Under the pieces are notes generated by a model. The model did no database searches, was not told the DNA's origin, and was given only the letters and a program-made list of their open reading frames with translations. 64,000 nucleotides of DNA from Cladocopium goreaui. Taxonomy: Eukaryota; Sar; Dinophyceae; Suessiales; Symbiodiniaceae. The translations under genes were made by a program, and so were the position numbers. The stretch is taken from contig CAMXCT020001112.1 of NCBI GenBank assembly GCA_947184155.2, positions 766,001 through 830,000 on the forward strand, in the 5' to 3' direction. Below are positions 18,949-27,909 of this stretch, piece by piece; the stretch's first letter is position 1; the number at the start of each line of letters is the position of its first letter.

Positions 18949-21900
18949 ATGTCCGAAGCTTCAGGTGGGGATCCGCCCATCTCAAATCAGCTGGCGAACC
19001 TGGTGCCCACGTTCGACCCGGCCAAGGATGACATGACCATATACCAGCAGAAGGTGGAGTTGGTTCTGGCAGCATGGCCACGTACCAAAATCACAGAGCT
19101 CACAACACGCCTGATACTGAACTGCACAGGAACAGCTTTCCAGAAGCTTCAGCTTCACCAGACCGAACTGCTTGCGGAGAACGACCCCAAGTCAGTGCAA
19201 CAGCTGGTCAAGTTGCTTGGCGGCCAGTGGGGCCGTGTCAGCCTTGAGAAACAGTACCAAGAGGCCGAGAGTGCGCTGTTTGGCACAACTCAACGTGCTG
19301 ATGAGAGCAACGATTCATACCTGGCAAGAGCTGATGTACAATGGATGAAACTCCTTGCACAGAAGTTGAAGGTAGAAGATCTTCAGGCCTATGTGGTCTT
19401 GAGGGGTTCCCAACTCTCTCCGGAGGACAAGAAGAAGGTGATCCTGGAGAGCGATTCCAGTTTGGAAGGTCGCCTCACAATGTCTCGAGTGAACGAGGCA
19501 GTGCGATTGCTGGGAGCTTCGTTCTTCCAGGACATGACAGGGGGAAAACGTCTCTCCCGAACCAAGGTGTATGAGCAGTCGGCACTCCATGCCGAATCCT
19601 ACGATGAAGATGGTCCAACAGACACCTTAGCCACAGGCCACGATGAGAATGAAGATGAGTTCATCGATGGACTAGCTCATGATGGAGATGAAGATGCTAC
19701 GTTGGTAGCTGATTTTGAGCTGGCAGCGTCTGAGACGTTGCAAGACGATCCATCACTGGCTGAGGCGTTCAACGCCTACCAAGAGGCACGTCGCCGATTG
19801 AGTGAAAAGTTCCGCAACAGAGGTTTCTGGCCTACCACAAAAGGGTCCTACTCGTCCGGCAAGGGCAAAGGTGGGAAGTTCACCAAGGGCAAAGGGGGCA
19901 AAGGTGGTTTTGACAATCGACCTCGAAGGAGCCTCCAAGATCGGATCCTCAATAGCAACTGTCGCATTTGCGGCAGAAAAGGGCACTGGAGGGCAGAATG
20001 TCCTTACAAGGGAACCAGCCAGGGGTCAACAGCAGGATCTACGACCTCTGGAGCAGGGCCTACTACGACCGTGATCACTGAGGACATCATTGAGGGGCCC
20101 GATGTGTTGCCCATGGAGTTCATGAACCTGCCGGTGCACGGCACGTTGGACGAGGACAGCGGAACCAAAACCCATCCATGCAGGGTCAGTGAGATGAATG
20201 TTTTTCATGTTTTGGGTCAATATGGTCATTACCAAGGGGGGATTCAAATAGAGTCACGGGGTAATAGAAACCATATCGTAGGGGTAGGACATGACCGCCT
20301 CAAAGCCCGGATCACCAGGAATAAACCGGGAACACTGCAGACTGAACCAAGTAGGAAGTCCGAATCAGCCAAAGCCCGACTGAGACAACACATTTCAGTC
20401 GTGAATGCCGACAGGTTCCGACCGGAACCCATTCAGTCGCCAGCCGCGTCCAATCATGTTTCCAGAAGATGTCAGGAGGACAAACCTGAACACAGTAAGC
20501 CCAATGCCATCCAAGAAGAGAACCAGATTTGCTTTGCAACGTATGGATCCATGGGTGTACTTGATTTAGGTGCCTCCAAGACCGTGATTGGAAGCGACCA
20601 TGTTGCCGAAATGCTCGATGGTTTAAGCCCTCAGGTTCGAGACAAAGTCACTCGCAGTGCCTGTCAGGTGACGTTTCGATTTGGAAACCAAGGAACCTTG
20701 CAGTCCAAGCATGCCATCATAGTCCCAATAGGTCCGTTGTTGCTTAAGGTTGCCATCGTGCCTGGAGGGACGCCTTTTCTCCTGAGTAATTCACTGATGC
20801 GTGCCTTGTCAGCCCAGATCGACTGCAGGTCTAAGACGCTGCACAGCCCTTTGCTGGAGAATCCCATAAGGTTGTCATTAACTAACAAAGGTTTGTTTCT
20901 GATTAACTTGGATGAATTAGCAACCAATGCCAGCGCTGTGACTTCAGCAAAGCCGACATCGTCCCTGACTGAAACGTTCGTGTCCGAAGATGCCGAACAA
21001 AGAGTGCCTGCCGACACCAAGCCTGAAGAGCCATGCCATCAGCCAATCGTTTCCAGATGTAACTGTCCAGAAGTGCCACCGGTAGACCAGTCCAGTCAAG
21101 TAACTCACACACCACATGATGAACATGGTTTTAACGATGCCAATGCCAAGAACAATTTTCCTGCCATTCAAAACCACCAGAAAGATGAAAATGTCACCAC
21201 CATAACCAATGATAGGTCACCAGGTGCCCAGATGTCAGCCGACCGAATGACAGCAGTTTTGCCAGAATCAGAGTCGATCCCAACAGTGACTCCCGATCAG
21301 ATCAATCATGTCGCTTCAGCAGCGCCTTCAAGCCATGCAGATGAAGGAGACGGTGCAGACCAACGATCTGGACCACATGACCCGAGAGCAACTAGCCAAA
21401 GAGGTCATCGACTTCGGAGGCAAGCACAGGGGCAAGAGCTACCACGATGTGTGGGTGGAAGATCAAGAATGGGTGCTGTTCATGGTGAGCCGCTATCCCG
21501 AGAGCCTGAAACCCAGTCACCGAGAATTCCTTCGCTATGTCGACCTCCAGCTGTCGGAACACGAGAAGCACCAGCTTCCCGTCCCAGTGATGAAGAAGGC
21601 AGTGACACCAGTGGCCATCAACAACCCCAAGAATGCTCTCAAGGCAAAAGCCAAAGCCTCATCGGCCTACAGCACCCAGGTCCACGACGCCTTAGTACCT
21701 ACAGTGGATTCCGAGGAAGAATGGCTCAGTGGAGAGATGTGCGAGTCACAACCTCAGACTATGACCTCCGACCCAATGGTCAACGAGAACGTGATGGCTC
21801 TGCAAGATCGCATGCAGAACATGGAACAAGCTCTGGGCCGTGTCATCCAGTTCATCAAGGAGAAGAGCCTGCCGCAGAACCACGATCAGTGAGTGAGCTT

Positions 21901-23592
21901 CTCGACGGCCAGGCTGAAAGTCACACGGCCATGCATGCAGATCGTCGGACGATCAATTCGTTGATCATTCAAATGACACAGGAGTTTGAAGCCCAGTTCC
22001 AACAGTGCAGGCCACTAGGCAAACGATGGGATGTTGGTGAAATCTTTTGCAGTTCACAGTCACCAATCATTCAACAAGTTCACAATCTCAATGCGAAAGG
22101 GTTTCGGTTTGGATATCAAGAAGGTGATCTTTCCACTGTAGAAGGAAGACGGAAGTTGTTCAGCCTGATCATCATGCACAGACCTAGAAGCCTATGGTAC
22201 AGTCCTGTGTGCGGCCCATGGTCGTCATGGTCCAATTTGAATGCTGCGCTGTCCATTCAACACTGGAGGGATCATCAGACACTGAGACACGACATGTTGT
22301 ACCAGCTTGCCCTTGGAATAGTTTTGTATCGCCACCAGGTATCCAATGGAGATCACATGCACTGGGAACAACCTGGCCGATCCTTGATTTTCAAACAACC
22401 AGGTATGGATGAACTCCAAGGTCACATGAAGACATGCGAGTTTGATATGTGTCGTGCCGGAGAACTCAAAGACCCGGTCAACAAGAAATTCATGAAGAAA
22501 GCCACGCAAATAATGACCACTTCCAAGACACTATACCACACCCTACACGGTATCAAATGCAATCACCGACATGTACATCAAACCATTGAAGGCACTACAT
22601 ATACTGACCAAGGTCCCATACTACGAACCAAATACTCAGAGGTATACCCACGCAAGTTTGCACGGACCATAGCCAAGACCCTGACTCAGCTGAGGGATGA
22701 AAAGCCTTTCCAGTGGAATCCGCGGATTCATCTGCAAAATATGTTGGGACAGCCGTCCAGCATATATGCCGCTGCCGCTGACTCTAAGTCAGCCCGGGAC
22801 CGTTTCCCTCGTTCTGATTTAATCTATCCACTGTCGGAGACCGATCCACAAGTGAAAAGACGAAGGGTGAATGGTAAGCAGAGTCCACAGGTCACCAAAG
22901 AAATGTGTGAACGGTTCATGCAAACAATCCAAAAGGAACTTCCCAGGGTTGGTAAGAAAGAGATTGTTTCTCCAAATGCCTGGAACCAGATCAAAGAGAT
23001 TTTCCATGACAAAGAAATCATCAAAATTATTGCATGCCGAGGCACTGATCGAACTCTAGGTCCACCACCGGACTTGCATTATGATGAAGCACCTTTCCGC
23101 CGGACTATCATGGAAATACGCAACACCCAGGAAATCAAATATGAGGCCAATTGGGAACGATGGAATCAGCTTTCACAGAGACAGTTGGTACGTCCAGCCC
23201 ATCCATGTAAAATTAATGTCACCGTGTTTGGCCGAGATCGGACTCTTGACAACGCAATGCCGGCAAGGCCTCCAAATGCTGAATTGCCAGACCTCCCAGA
23301 GGCTCGAACATTAGGAGAATCCAGTGTTCAACCACCGGTTGGAATGCCAGTGGAGCCGCCTGTTCCAATCACTGAGTCCGAGCGTACGTCAACTGACACC
23401 ACGATGCAAGCTGCACCACCATCGGTGCCTAATCCCGCGAAGGAGAAAGAGCACACGGACGTTCAACTCCGATTCCTGAGTTTGGCTCCTTGGGAAAACA
23501 AATGTTGCGTCAGATGCACAACAATCTGGGCCATCCGAGTAATGACCGTTTGTGCAAAGCCTTACAAGACCAAGGATACAGACCAGAGATAA
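18949..23592 (+). CDS. Element 2 ORF1: Gag, protease and methyltransferase-like module (1547 aa)
   Basis: N-terminal Gag of the UBN2-like copia type (about 1-250), an acidic stretch, Gly-Lys repeats, and a CCHC zinc knuckle (C338, C341, H346, C351; CRICGRKGHWRAEC). The protease motif is LDLGAS (D539), with Leu in place of the usual Ser of DSGA. Residues 780-985 are rich in Arg, Pro, Ser and Gln and coincide with a well-formed ORF in another frame (21308-21892). Then comes the module shared with elements 1 and 3: C1088 in YSPVCGPWS and E1140 in HWEQPG, 52 residues apart. The frame ends in the overlap with ORF2, before the integrase core. Confidence 0.92.
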   Translation: MSEASGGDPPISNQLANLVPTFDPAKDDMTIYQQKVELVLAAWPRTKITELTTRLILNCTGTAFQKLQLHQTELLAENDPKSVQQLVKLLGGQWGRVSLEKQYQEAESALFGTTQRADESNDSYLARADVQWMKLLAQKLKVEDLQAYVVLRGSQLSPEDKKKVILESDSSLEGRLTMSRVNEAVRLLGASFFQDMTGGKRLSRTKVYEQSALHAESYDEDGPTDTLATGHDENEDEFIDGLAHDGDEDATLVADFELAASETLQDDPSLAEAFNAYQEARRRLSEKFRNRGFWPTTKGSYSSGKGKGGKFTKGKGGKGGFDNRPRRSLQDRILNSNCRICGRKGHWRAECPYKGTSQGSTAGSTTSGAGPTTTVITEDIIEGPDVLPMEFMNLPVHGTLDEDSGTKTHPCRVSEMNVFHVLGQYGHYQGGIQIESRGNRNHIVGVGHDRLKARITRNKPGTLQTEPSRKSESAKARLRQHISVVNADRFRPEPIQSPAASNHVSRRCQEDKPEHSKPNAIQEENQICFATYGSMGVLDLGASKTVIGSDHVAEMLDGLSPQVRDKVTRSACQVTFRFGNQGTLQSKHAIIVPIGPLLLKVAIVPGGTPFLLSNSLMRALSAQIDCRSKTLHSPLLENPIRLSLTNKGLFLINLDELATNASAVTSAKPTSSLTETFVSEDAEQRVPADTKPEEPCHQPIVSRCNCPEVPPVDQSSQVTHTPHDEHGFNDANAKNNFPAIQNHQKDENVTTITNDRSPGAQMSADRMTAVLPESESIPTVTPDQINHVASAAPSSHADEGDGADQRSGPHDPRATSQRGHRLRRQAQGQELPRCVGGRSRMGAVHGEPLSREPETQSPRIPSLCRPPAVGTREAPASRPSDEEGSDTSGHQQPQECSQGKSQSLIGLQHPGPRRLSTYSGFRGRMAQWRDVRVTTSDYDLRPNGQRERDGSARSHAEHGTSSGPCHPVHQGEEPAAEPRSVSELLDGQAESHTAMHADRRTINSLIIQMTQEFEAQFQQCRPLGKRWDVGEIFCSSQSPIIQQVHNLNAKGFRFGYQEGDLSTVEGRRKLFSLIIMHRPRSLWYSPVCGPWSSWSNLNAALSIQHWRDHQTLRHDMLYQLALGIVLYRHQVSNGDHMHWEQPGRSLIFKQPGMDELQGHMKTCEFDMCRAGELKDPVNKKFMKKATQIMTTSKTLYHTLHGIKCNHRHVHQTIEGTTYTDQGPILRTKYSEVYPRKFARTIAKTLTQLRDEKPFQWNPRIHLQNMLGQPSSIYAAAADSKSARDRFPRSDLIYPLSETDPQVKRRRVNGKQSPQVTKEMCERFMQTIQKELPRVGKKEIVSPNAWNQIKEIFHDKEIIKIIACRGTDRTLGPPPDLHYDEAPFRRTIMEIRNTQEIKYEANWERWNQLSQRQLVRPAHPCKINVTVFGRDRTLDNAMPARPPNAELPDLPEARTLGESSVQPPVGMPVEPPVPITESERTSTDTTMQAAPPSVPNPAKEKEHTDVQLRFLSLAPWENKCCVRCTTIWAIRVMTVCAKPYKTKDTDQR
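21308..21892 (+). CDS. Overlapping 194-aa ORF inside element 2 ORF1
   Basis: ATG to TGA in the +1 frame relative to ORF1. Third positions are mainly C or G, and the product looks like a folded protein, whereas ORF1 across the same bases is Arg/Pro/Ser-rich and featureless. Residues 35-62 (FGGKHRGKSYHDVWVEDQEW) resemble the small domain found at the C-terminus of ExoX-like nucleases and in DUF3820 (GKH-x-GK, then Trp/Val). The C-terminus (about 150-190) is a likely coiled coil (VMALQDRMQNMEQALGRVIQ). The insert is 585 nt, a multiple of three, so it does not break ORF1. It may be a captured host coding segment read out of frame, or a true overlapping gene. How it would be translated is unclear. 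Confidence 0.6.
   Translation: MSLQQRLQAMQMKETVQTNDLDHMTREQLAKEVIDFGGKHRGKSYHDVWVEDQEWVLFMVSRYPESLKPSHREFLRYVDLQLSEHEKHQLPVPVMKKAVTPVAINNPKNALKAKAKASSAYSTQVHDALVPTVDSEEEWLSGEMCESQPQTMTSDPMVNENVMALQDRMQNMEQALGRVIQFIKEKSLPQNHDQ
23431..23592 (+). promoter_or_regulatory. ORF1/ORF2 overlap, candidate -1 frameshift zone
   Basis: The ORF2 frame is open from just after a TAA near 23430, and ORF1 runs to 23592. ORF2 has no ATG before 23502, which lies within the integrase zinc motif. Expression of Pol would therefore need a -1 shift in this zone. No perfect X_XXY_YYZ heptamer is present; G_GAA_AAC at about 23492-23498 is the closest. Confidence 0.5.
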
Positions 23593-26500
23593 TTCAAGCA
23601 GCTCGAGAACTATCGTGCGTGACTTGTGCCAAGTGCTCCCCACCGAAGCACCAGCGGCCAGCGACGTTAAAACCCATCCTGGATTTTAACCATAAGATTT
23701 ACGTGGATGCCATTAATTGGACCAACAAGAGTGGTAAAACTTTACACTTCTACCATATACTTGATGCCGGTTCCAATTACCATGTTGCCATTGCGTCTCC
23801 GTCAAACACATCATCCAACATCATACGACTGTTGCAACAACACTGGTGCAGTTGGGCAGGGGTTCCAACAGAGCTAGTGGTGGATTCAGGAACAGAACTG
23901 AACAGCCAAGAGTTCCAGAGTTTCCTTCAACAGTATGGCATCAGGTGCGCCACAACGAGTCCCGAAGCTCATTGGCAGAGCGGAAGAATCGAAAGGCATG
24001 GCAGCTTCCTCCAATCCATGTTAGCTAAAGTGGATCAAGAACATGGTGTAACTGACTATCATGATTTACAGGATGCCCTAAATCAGTGTACGTCAGCCAA
24101 GAATACCCTAAGCACTCGACATGGATATTCTCCCGAGATCATCGTGTTTGGTCGCCAATCTAGACTGCCTGGATCCATTCTCAATGATGAAGCCGTTCCC
24201 AGTCACCTACAAGCCATACAAGAATCACCCGATGTAAGCACCACAGAGTTTCGAAAGACCCTGCAGCTGCGGGAAAGTGCACGTCGCGCATACCACGCGG
24301 CCGACAACTGTGATGCCCTGCGAAAAGCTGTCCTCCGAAGATCTTGCCCACACCGTGGTCACTATGAACGGGGATCCTGGGTAATGATATGGAGAACGGT
24401 AAATGTTGGGGATAAGAAATGGATAGGACCACAAAGAGTAATCATTCAAGACGGGGATCACACTATTTGGACCACCCAATGTGGGAAAATCTTCCGTAGT
24501 GCTCCAGAGAATGTCCGACCATCCATGCCGGAAGAAGGTCATCCTGAGGGCCCCGATCTTCCTGAGGATGTCACACCTATCCAGCAACAAATCCAAGCAT
24601 TGCAAGAACTTGAACATCGACAGACTGAGACAGGTCTTGATATGCCCAATGAGGAAACTACCAATAATAACCCTCACATCAGTAGTTCTCACCCCAATAA
24701 TCATTCCAATAACCCACCAGAAGAACCTGAAAATATCCCAGAAATCCCCAGTGAATCCAGTCAAAGTGAAGCTGACCCACAGCCTGATCCGGAAGCAGAA
24801 AACGCAAGTCCACCAGGGACATCCATGCCATCAACAGACTCGGAAGATCAAGAGATTATCAGTTTGCTGTGTCAGGAACCTGAAAATGCTTTCACATGCG
24901 ATGCAAGTGGAGAGAATGCTTGGAGGTGTGAATTTGAAATTCCCTTGCAACAGCCGCTGGATAGCCATGTTCCCAACGAGGAAGAAACTTGGCTGCTTCT
25001 TGCGACGTCAGCAAAGAAGCAACGATCCGAAGTGAAGCTGACTGAACTGTCACCAGCCGAACGCGCTGAGTTTGACAAAGCCAAGAGATCCGAAATTGCC
25101 AATTGGATACAGACGGGGACCCTCTCCAAAGTACTCCGAAATCAAATCCCTGAAGAACAGATTCTCAGAAGTCGATGGATATTGACATGGAAGCCTCTAG
25201 ACCAAAGTGAACAGACCAATGGCAAAACCCATAAGGCAAAGGCAAGGCTAGTCATCCTGGGGTACTTAGATCCTCAAATCGAAAATATCCCACGAGACAG
25301 TCCAACCTTGAACAAAACCTCCCGAATGCTGATTCTACAGGTACTTGCCCCCCAATTGTGGCAAGTGTGTAGCTTTGATATCAAGGCCGCCTTTCTACAA
25401 GGACAACCTCAATCCTCCCGTGTCATGGGCTTGGATCCGGTGCCAGAGATGCGACAAGCCATGTCCATGCAACCCCATGAGATAGGCAAGTTGAATAAGG
25501 GAGCATATGGCCTGATCGATGCACCATATCTTTGGTATTGTGCCCTGGTAAAGGAATTAACATACCTTGGTTTTGAAACTAGCCCTTTTGACCCCTGTTT
25601 ATTTGTTCTCAGAGAGCCATCAACCTCACCGAAAGCCGGTCAGATAGCAGGGATATTGGGGATTCATGTAGATGATGGAATCGGAGGTGGAAATGAATTT
25701 TATCAACGGAAAATTCAACAGCTTGAAAAGAAGTTTCCATGTGGATCCAGAAAGATGTCAAACTTCACGTTCACTGGGATAGAGATCAATCAGCGAGCAG
25801 ATTGTAGCATAGTGCTCAGCCAATCCGCATACGTTCGGAAAATTGCGCCAGTGACAATTGAACCTAATCGCAAGACACAACCAGAGTTGAAAGTCACTGA
25901 GCCCGAACGTTTAGCCTTACGGGGAGTCATCGGTAGTTTGCAGTATGCAGCAATCAACACGAGGCCTGATTTGTCTAGCCGTCTTTCCATGCTGCAATCC
26001 AATATCAATAATGCCACGATTGAGACCCTCCAGGAAGCCAATAAGTTGCTACACGAAGCCAAGAGATATCATGATATGACCATCACTATCAAATCCATTC
26101 CTGAAAAGGATTTCCGGTTTATGGCTTTTTCAGATGCCTCATTTTCATCAGCCTCCAGACCAGATTCTCATGCCGGTATTGTAGTTGTGGGTACCCACCA
26201 AGGTATTTTGGATAATCACCCATGCCCAATCAGTCCAATTTCCTGGGGATGCCGCAAAATCCAGAAAGTAGTCACCAGCACATTAGCTGCTGAGACAATG
26301 TCGCTTTCATCAGCACTGGATCAACTGGCATGGCTGCGAATATTTTGGAGCTGGATCCACGATCAAAAGACCAATTGGAAACATCCTGAACAGGCACTCG
26401 AAAAGATTCCTGAAGCCATTTCCAGTCCAACTTTCAGAGAACATCCCGATGTCGCAGTAACAGATTGCAAAAGCCTTTTTGATTTAACTACTAGAACGGC

Positions 26501-26771
26501 CCCACCATCATGCACTGAATTTCGCACGCAGCTGGTTGCCCGTGCCATCAAGGAATCTTTGCAAGAGGGTGTAGCTTTAAGATGGGTTTCCAGTGGCGCT
26601 CAATTGGCCGATGCTCTCACGAAGGCCATGGAAGCACATTTCTTGAGGGAAACATTAAGGGTTGGTACCTATCGTCTTTGTGATGAAGAGGCCACGCTGA
26701 AAGCCCGCGCCAAGACCCGAGACCGAATCAAGTGGCTCCGAGAGCAGCATGAAGCTTCAACAACCAATTAA
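23490..26771 (+). CDS. Element 2 ORF2: integrase, reverse transcriptase, RNase H (1093 codons)
   Basis: The frame begins (TTG at 23490, no ATG) directly with the integrase zinc-binding part: MHNNLGHPSNDRL, then CVTC and C. The core triad is D73, D132, E168 (35 residues between the last two). A linker of about 200 residues rich in Pro, Glu, Asn and Ser follows. Reverse transcriptase has FDIKAAF (D630) and HVDD (D728, D729); RNase H has FSDASF (D882) and LAAETMSL. The order is that of copia Pol. No C-terminal extension like that of element 1: the stop is 16 bp before the 3' LTR. Numbering counts from the TTG. Confidence 0.92.
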   Translation: MGKQMLRQMHNNLGHPSNDRLCKALQDQGYRPEIIQAARELSCVTCAKCSPPKHQRPATLKPILDFNHKIYVDAINWTNKSGKTLHFYHILDAGSNYHVAIASPSNTSSNIIRLLQQHWCSWAGVPTELVVDSGTELNSQEFQSFLQQYGIRCATTSPEAHWQSGRIERHGSFLQSMLAKVDQEHGVTDYHDLQDALNQCTSAKNTLSTRHGYSPEIIVFGRQSRLPGSILNDEAVPSHLQAIQESPDVSTTEFRKTLQLRESARRAYHAADNCDALRKAVLRRSCPHRGHYERGSWVMIWRTVNVGDKKWIGPQRVIIQDGDHTIWTTQCGKIFRSAPENVRPSMPEEGHPEGPDLPEDVTPIQQQIQALQELEHRQTETGLDMPNEETTNNNPHISSSHPNNHSNNPPEEPENIPEIPSESSQSEADPQPDPEAENASPPGTSMPSTDSEDQEIISLLCQEPENAFTCDASGENAWRCEFEIPLQQPLDSHVPNEEETWLLLATSAKKQRSEVKLTELSPAERAEFDKAKRSEIANWIQTGTLSKVLRNQIPEEQILRSRWILTWKPLDQSEQTNGKTHKAKARLVILGYLDPQIENIPRDSPTLNKTSRMLILQVLAPQLWQVCSFDIKAAFLQGQPQSSRVMGLDPVPEMRQAMSMQPHEIGKLNKGAYGLIDAPYLWYCALVKELTYLGFETSPFDPCLFVLREPSTSPKAGQIAGILGIHVDDGIGGGNEFYQRKIQQLEKKFPCGSRKMSNFTFTGIEINQRADCSIVLSQSAYVRKIAPVTIEPNRKTQPELKVTEPERLALRGVIGSLQYAAINTRPDLSSRLSMLQSNINNATIETLQEANKLLHEAKRYHDMTITIKSIPEKDFRFMAFSDASFSSASRPDSHAGIVVVGTHQGILDNHPCPISPISWGCRKIQKVVTSTLAAETMSLSSALDQLAWLRIFWSWIHDQKTNWKHPEQALEKIPEAISSPTFREHPDVAVTDCKSLFDLTTRTAPPSCTEFRTQLVARAIKESLQEGVALRWVSSGAQLADALTKAMEAHFLRETLRVGTYRLCDEEATLKARAKTRDRIKWLREQHEASTTN

Positions 26772-26787
26772 AAAGATTTTTTGGGAG

Positions 26788-27115
26788 TGTGATTTCCACA
26801 CATGCTGCTCCCCATAGCCAACTCCGAAGTAAGCCAAGATAACGTGCTCCAGCCATTACCCACGAAAGCAATGCCTGCCAGGTCAATCAACCCGCAAGGA
26901 CACTGGCTCAGGATCGGGCCCCTAGGACGTGCGGTGGGTGGGACACGTGTCACTTGGAGCCATATCTCTTGTGGCGGGGCCACAAAACCATTTGGGCGAG
27001 GCGCCCTGCCTTTCGAAGAGACATTCTGCAGTGGAGGTGCCAAAACATTGGCGCGTGGCCGCGCTGAGCAGCTGGGAGCGGGGACTTCTGGCTAGGTGGT
27101 GACACCAGTTTCATA
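26788..27115 (+). repeat. 3' LTR of element 2
   Basis: Same sequence as 18579-18906. The short purine stretch GGGAG just upstream may be part of the plus-strand primer site. Followed by ATGTGG, the duplicated target. Confidence 0.93.
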
Positions 27116-27116
27116 A

Positions 27117-27153
27117 TGTGGATATATATATATATATATATACGTATATATAT
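27117..27153. repeat. AT microsatellite between elements 2 and 3
   Basis: Only 38 bp separate the two elements: the ATGTGG duplication and (AT)n. Element 3 begins at once after it. Confidence 0.8.
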
Positions 27154-27383
27154 TGTGAATCGGAGGTTGTCTCTCCGACTATGTATTGATGTTTGTTCTT
27201 GAAGGAGTCGTCTTCAATGGCGATGACAAGTGAATAGCGGCTTCCGCATGGCTTTGCTCTTTTCCGATACTGCAGTGGGTCTTGAGCCAAAGGGGCGATT
27301 TGATGTACCCCCTTGGCAATGGATCCTAGAGTGTCGAATTATATGTGGATATACAATCGTACGTAGCCTACACTCTATTCGCA
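27154..27383 (-). repeat. 3' LTR of element 3
   Basis: On the minus strand TGCGAATAGAGTGTAGGCTA to CCTCCGATTCACA. Three differences from 46331-46560 by eye (ttgtcT/Actcc, gatgttT/Ggttc, ttccgA/Gtactg on the plus strand). Confidence 0.92.
27281..27291 (-). other. Spliced-leader-like 11-mer in LTR (copy 1)
   Basis: TTTGGCTCAAG on the sense strand of element 3 equals the last 11 nt of the dinoflagellate spliced leader (ends CCATTTTGGCTCAAG). The bases before it (cgcccc) do not match and no GT donor follows, so it is not an SL RNA gene. Confidence 0.5.
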
Positions 27384-27391
27384 CCCCCCAC
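27384..27391 (-). promoter_or_regulatory. Polypurine tract of element 3
   Basis: GTGGGGGG on the minus strand, directly next to the start of the 3' LTR, as expected for the plus-strand primer. Confidence 0.7.
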
Positions 27392-27417
27392 GCATAGCCA
27401 ACTTTGTTGGCTACGCG
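27391..27417 (-). other. Hairpin next to the polypurine tract
   Basis: CGCGTAGCCAAC-AAA-GTTGGCTATGCG on the sense strand: 12 pairs with one G-U wobble and a 3-nt loop, immediately upstream of the polypurine tract. Could shape RNA 3' processing, packaging or reverse transcription. Confidence 0.6.
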
Positions 27418-27909
27418 CAAAGGAGTGTCCTTTAAATTGATCCACTACACTTGCAGCTGTTCATTTATTGAATTATGGAGAGCTAAAGTCCGTTTCAGAA
27501 CTTCATATCTACATGGCGGCTTGCTACAATCTCTGCCAAAAGATAAAGGTTCTGTTCACGTGCATGTAGACACGACGTAGTCGGTGTCTAGCATTGAGGT
27601 TCATCCGATGTGACGTAGCCAGCATGGAATCCCACCCAAGCATGTGAATTACAAATAAAATCAAAACACAAAGATGAATCAGGAACTAGAAGTTTACCTT
27701 CCCGTTCCTTCGTCGGTTGAGATGTAGACCGCTGTAGAAACTCAGCGTCTCATGCAATGATGTTCTAAAAAAATGTGTGGTTCTAAATTAGCCGGCTCAG
27801 AGTCCTCTCAGAAATCATTCGAAATGAAGTAGAGGTAAATCTCGAGCAATGATTGCATCCTCGCATCGCCAGGTTCCATCAGGACCTATGCAGAGGTCAG
27901 ATCGCTTAA
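27418..27909 (-). other. 3' untranslated part of element 3
   Basis: Between the stop codon at 27910 and the 3' LTR. No open frame of note; apart from the hairpin and polypurine tract I see no signal. Confidence 0.6.

Larger units (their letters stand above)
18579..27115 (+). mobile_element. Element 2: Ty1/copia retrotransposon with split gag-pol
   Basis: An 8.5-kb element with 328-bp LTRs that match by eye, flanked by ATGTGG at 18573-18578 and 27116-27121 (5- or 6-bp target duplication). The primer site is shared with element 1. Coding is split: ORF1 (Gag, protease, methyltransferase-like module) and ORF2 (integrase, reverse transcriptase, RNase H) overlap in the -1 frame. It inserted antisense to the host exon candidates and next to element 3. 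Confidence 0.95.

Noticed and set aside
27281..27291. Spliced-leader RNA gene
   Set aside because: Only the last 11 nt match and no GT donor or Sm-like site follows.
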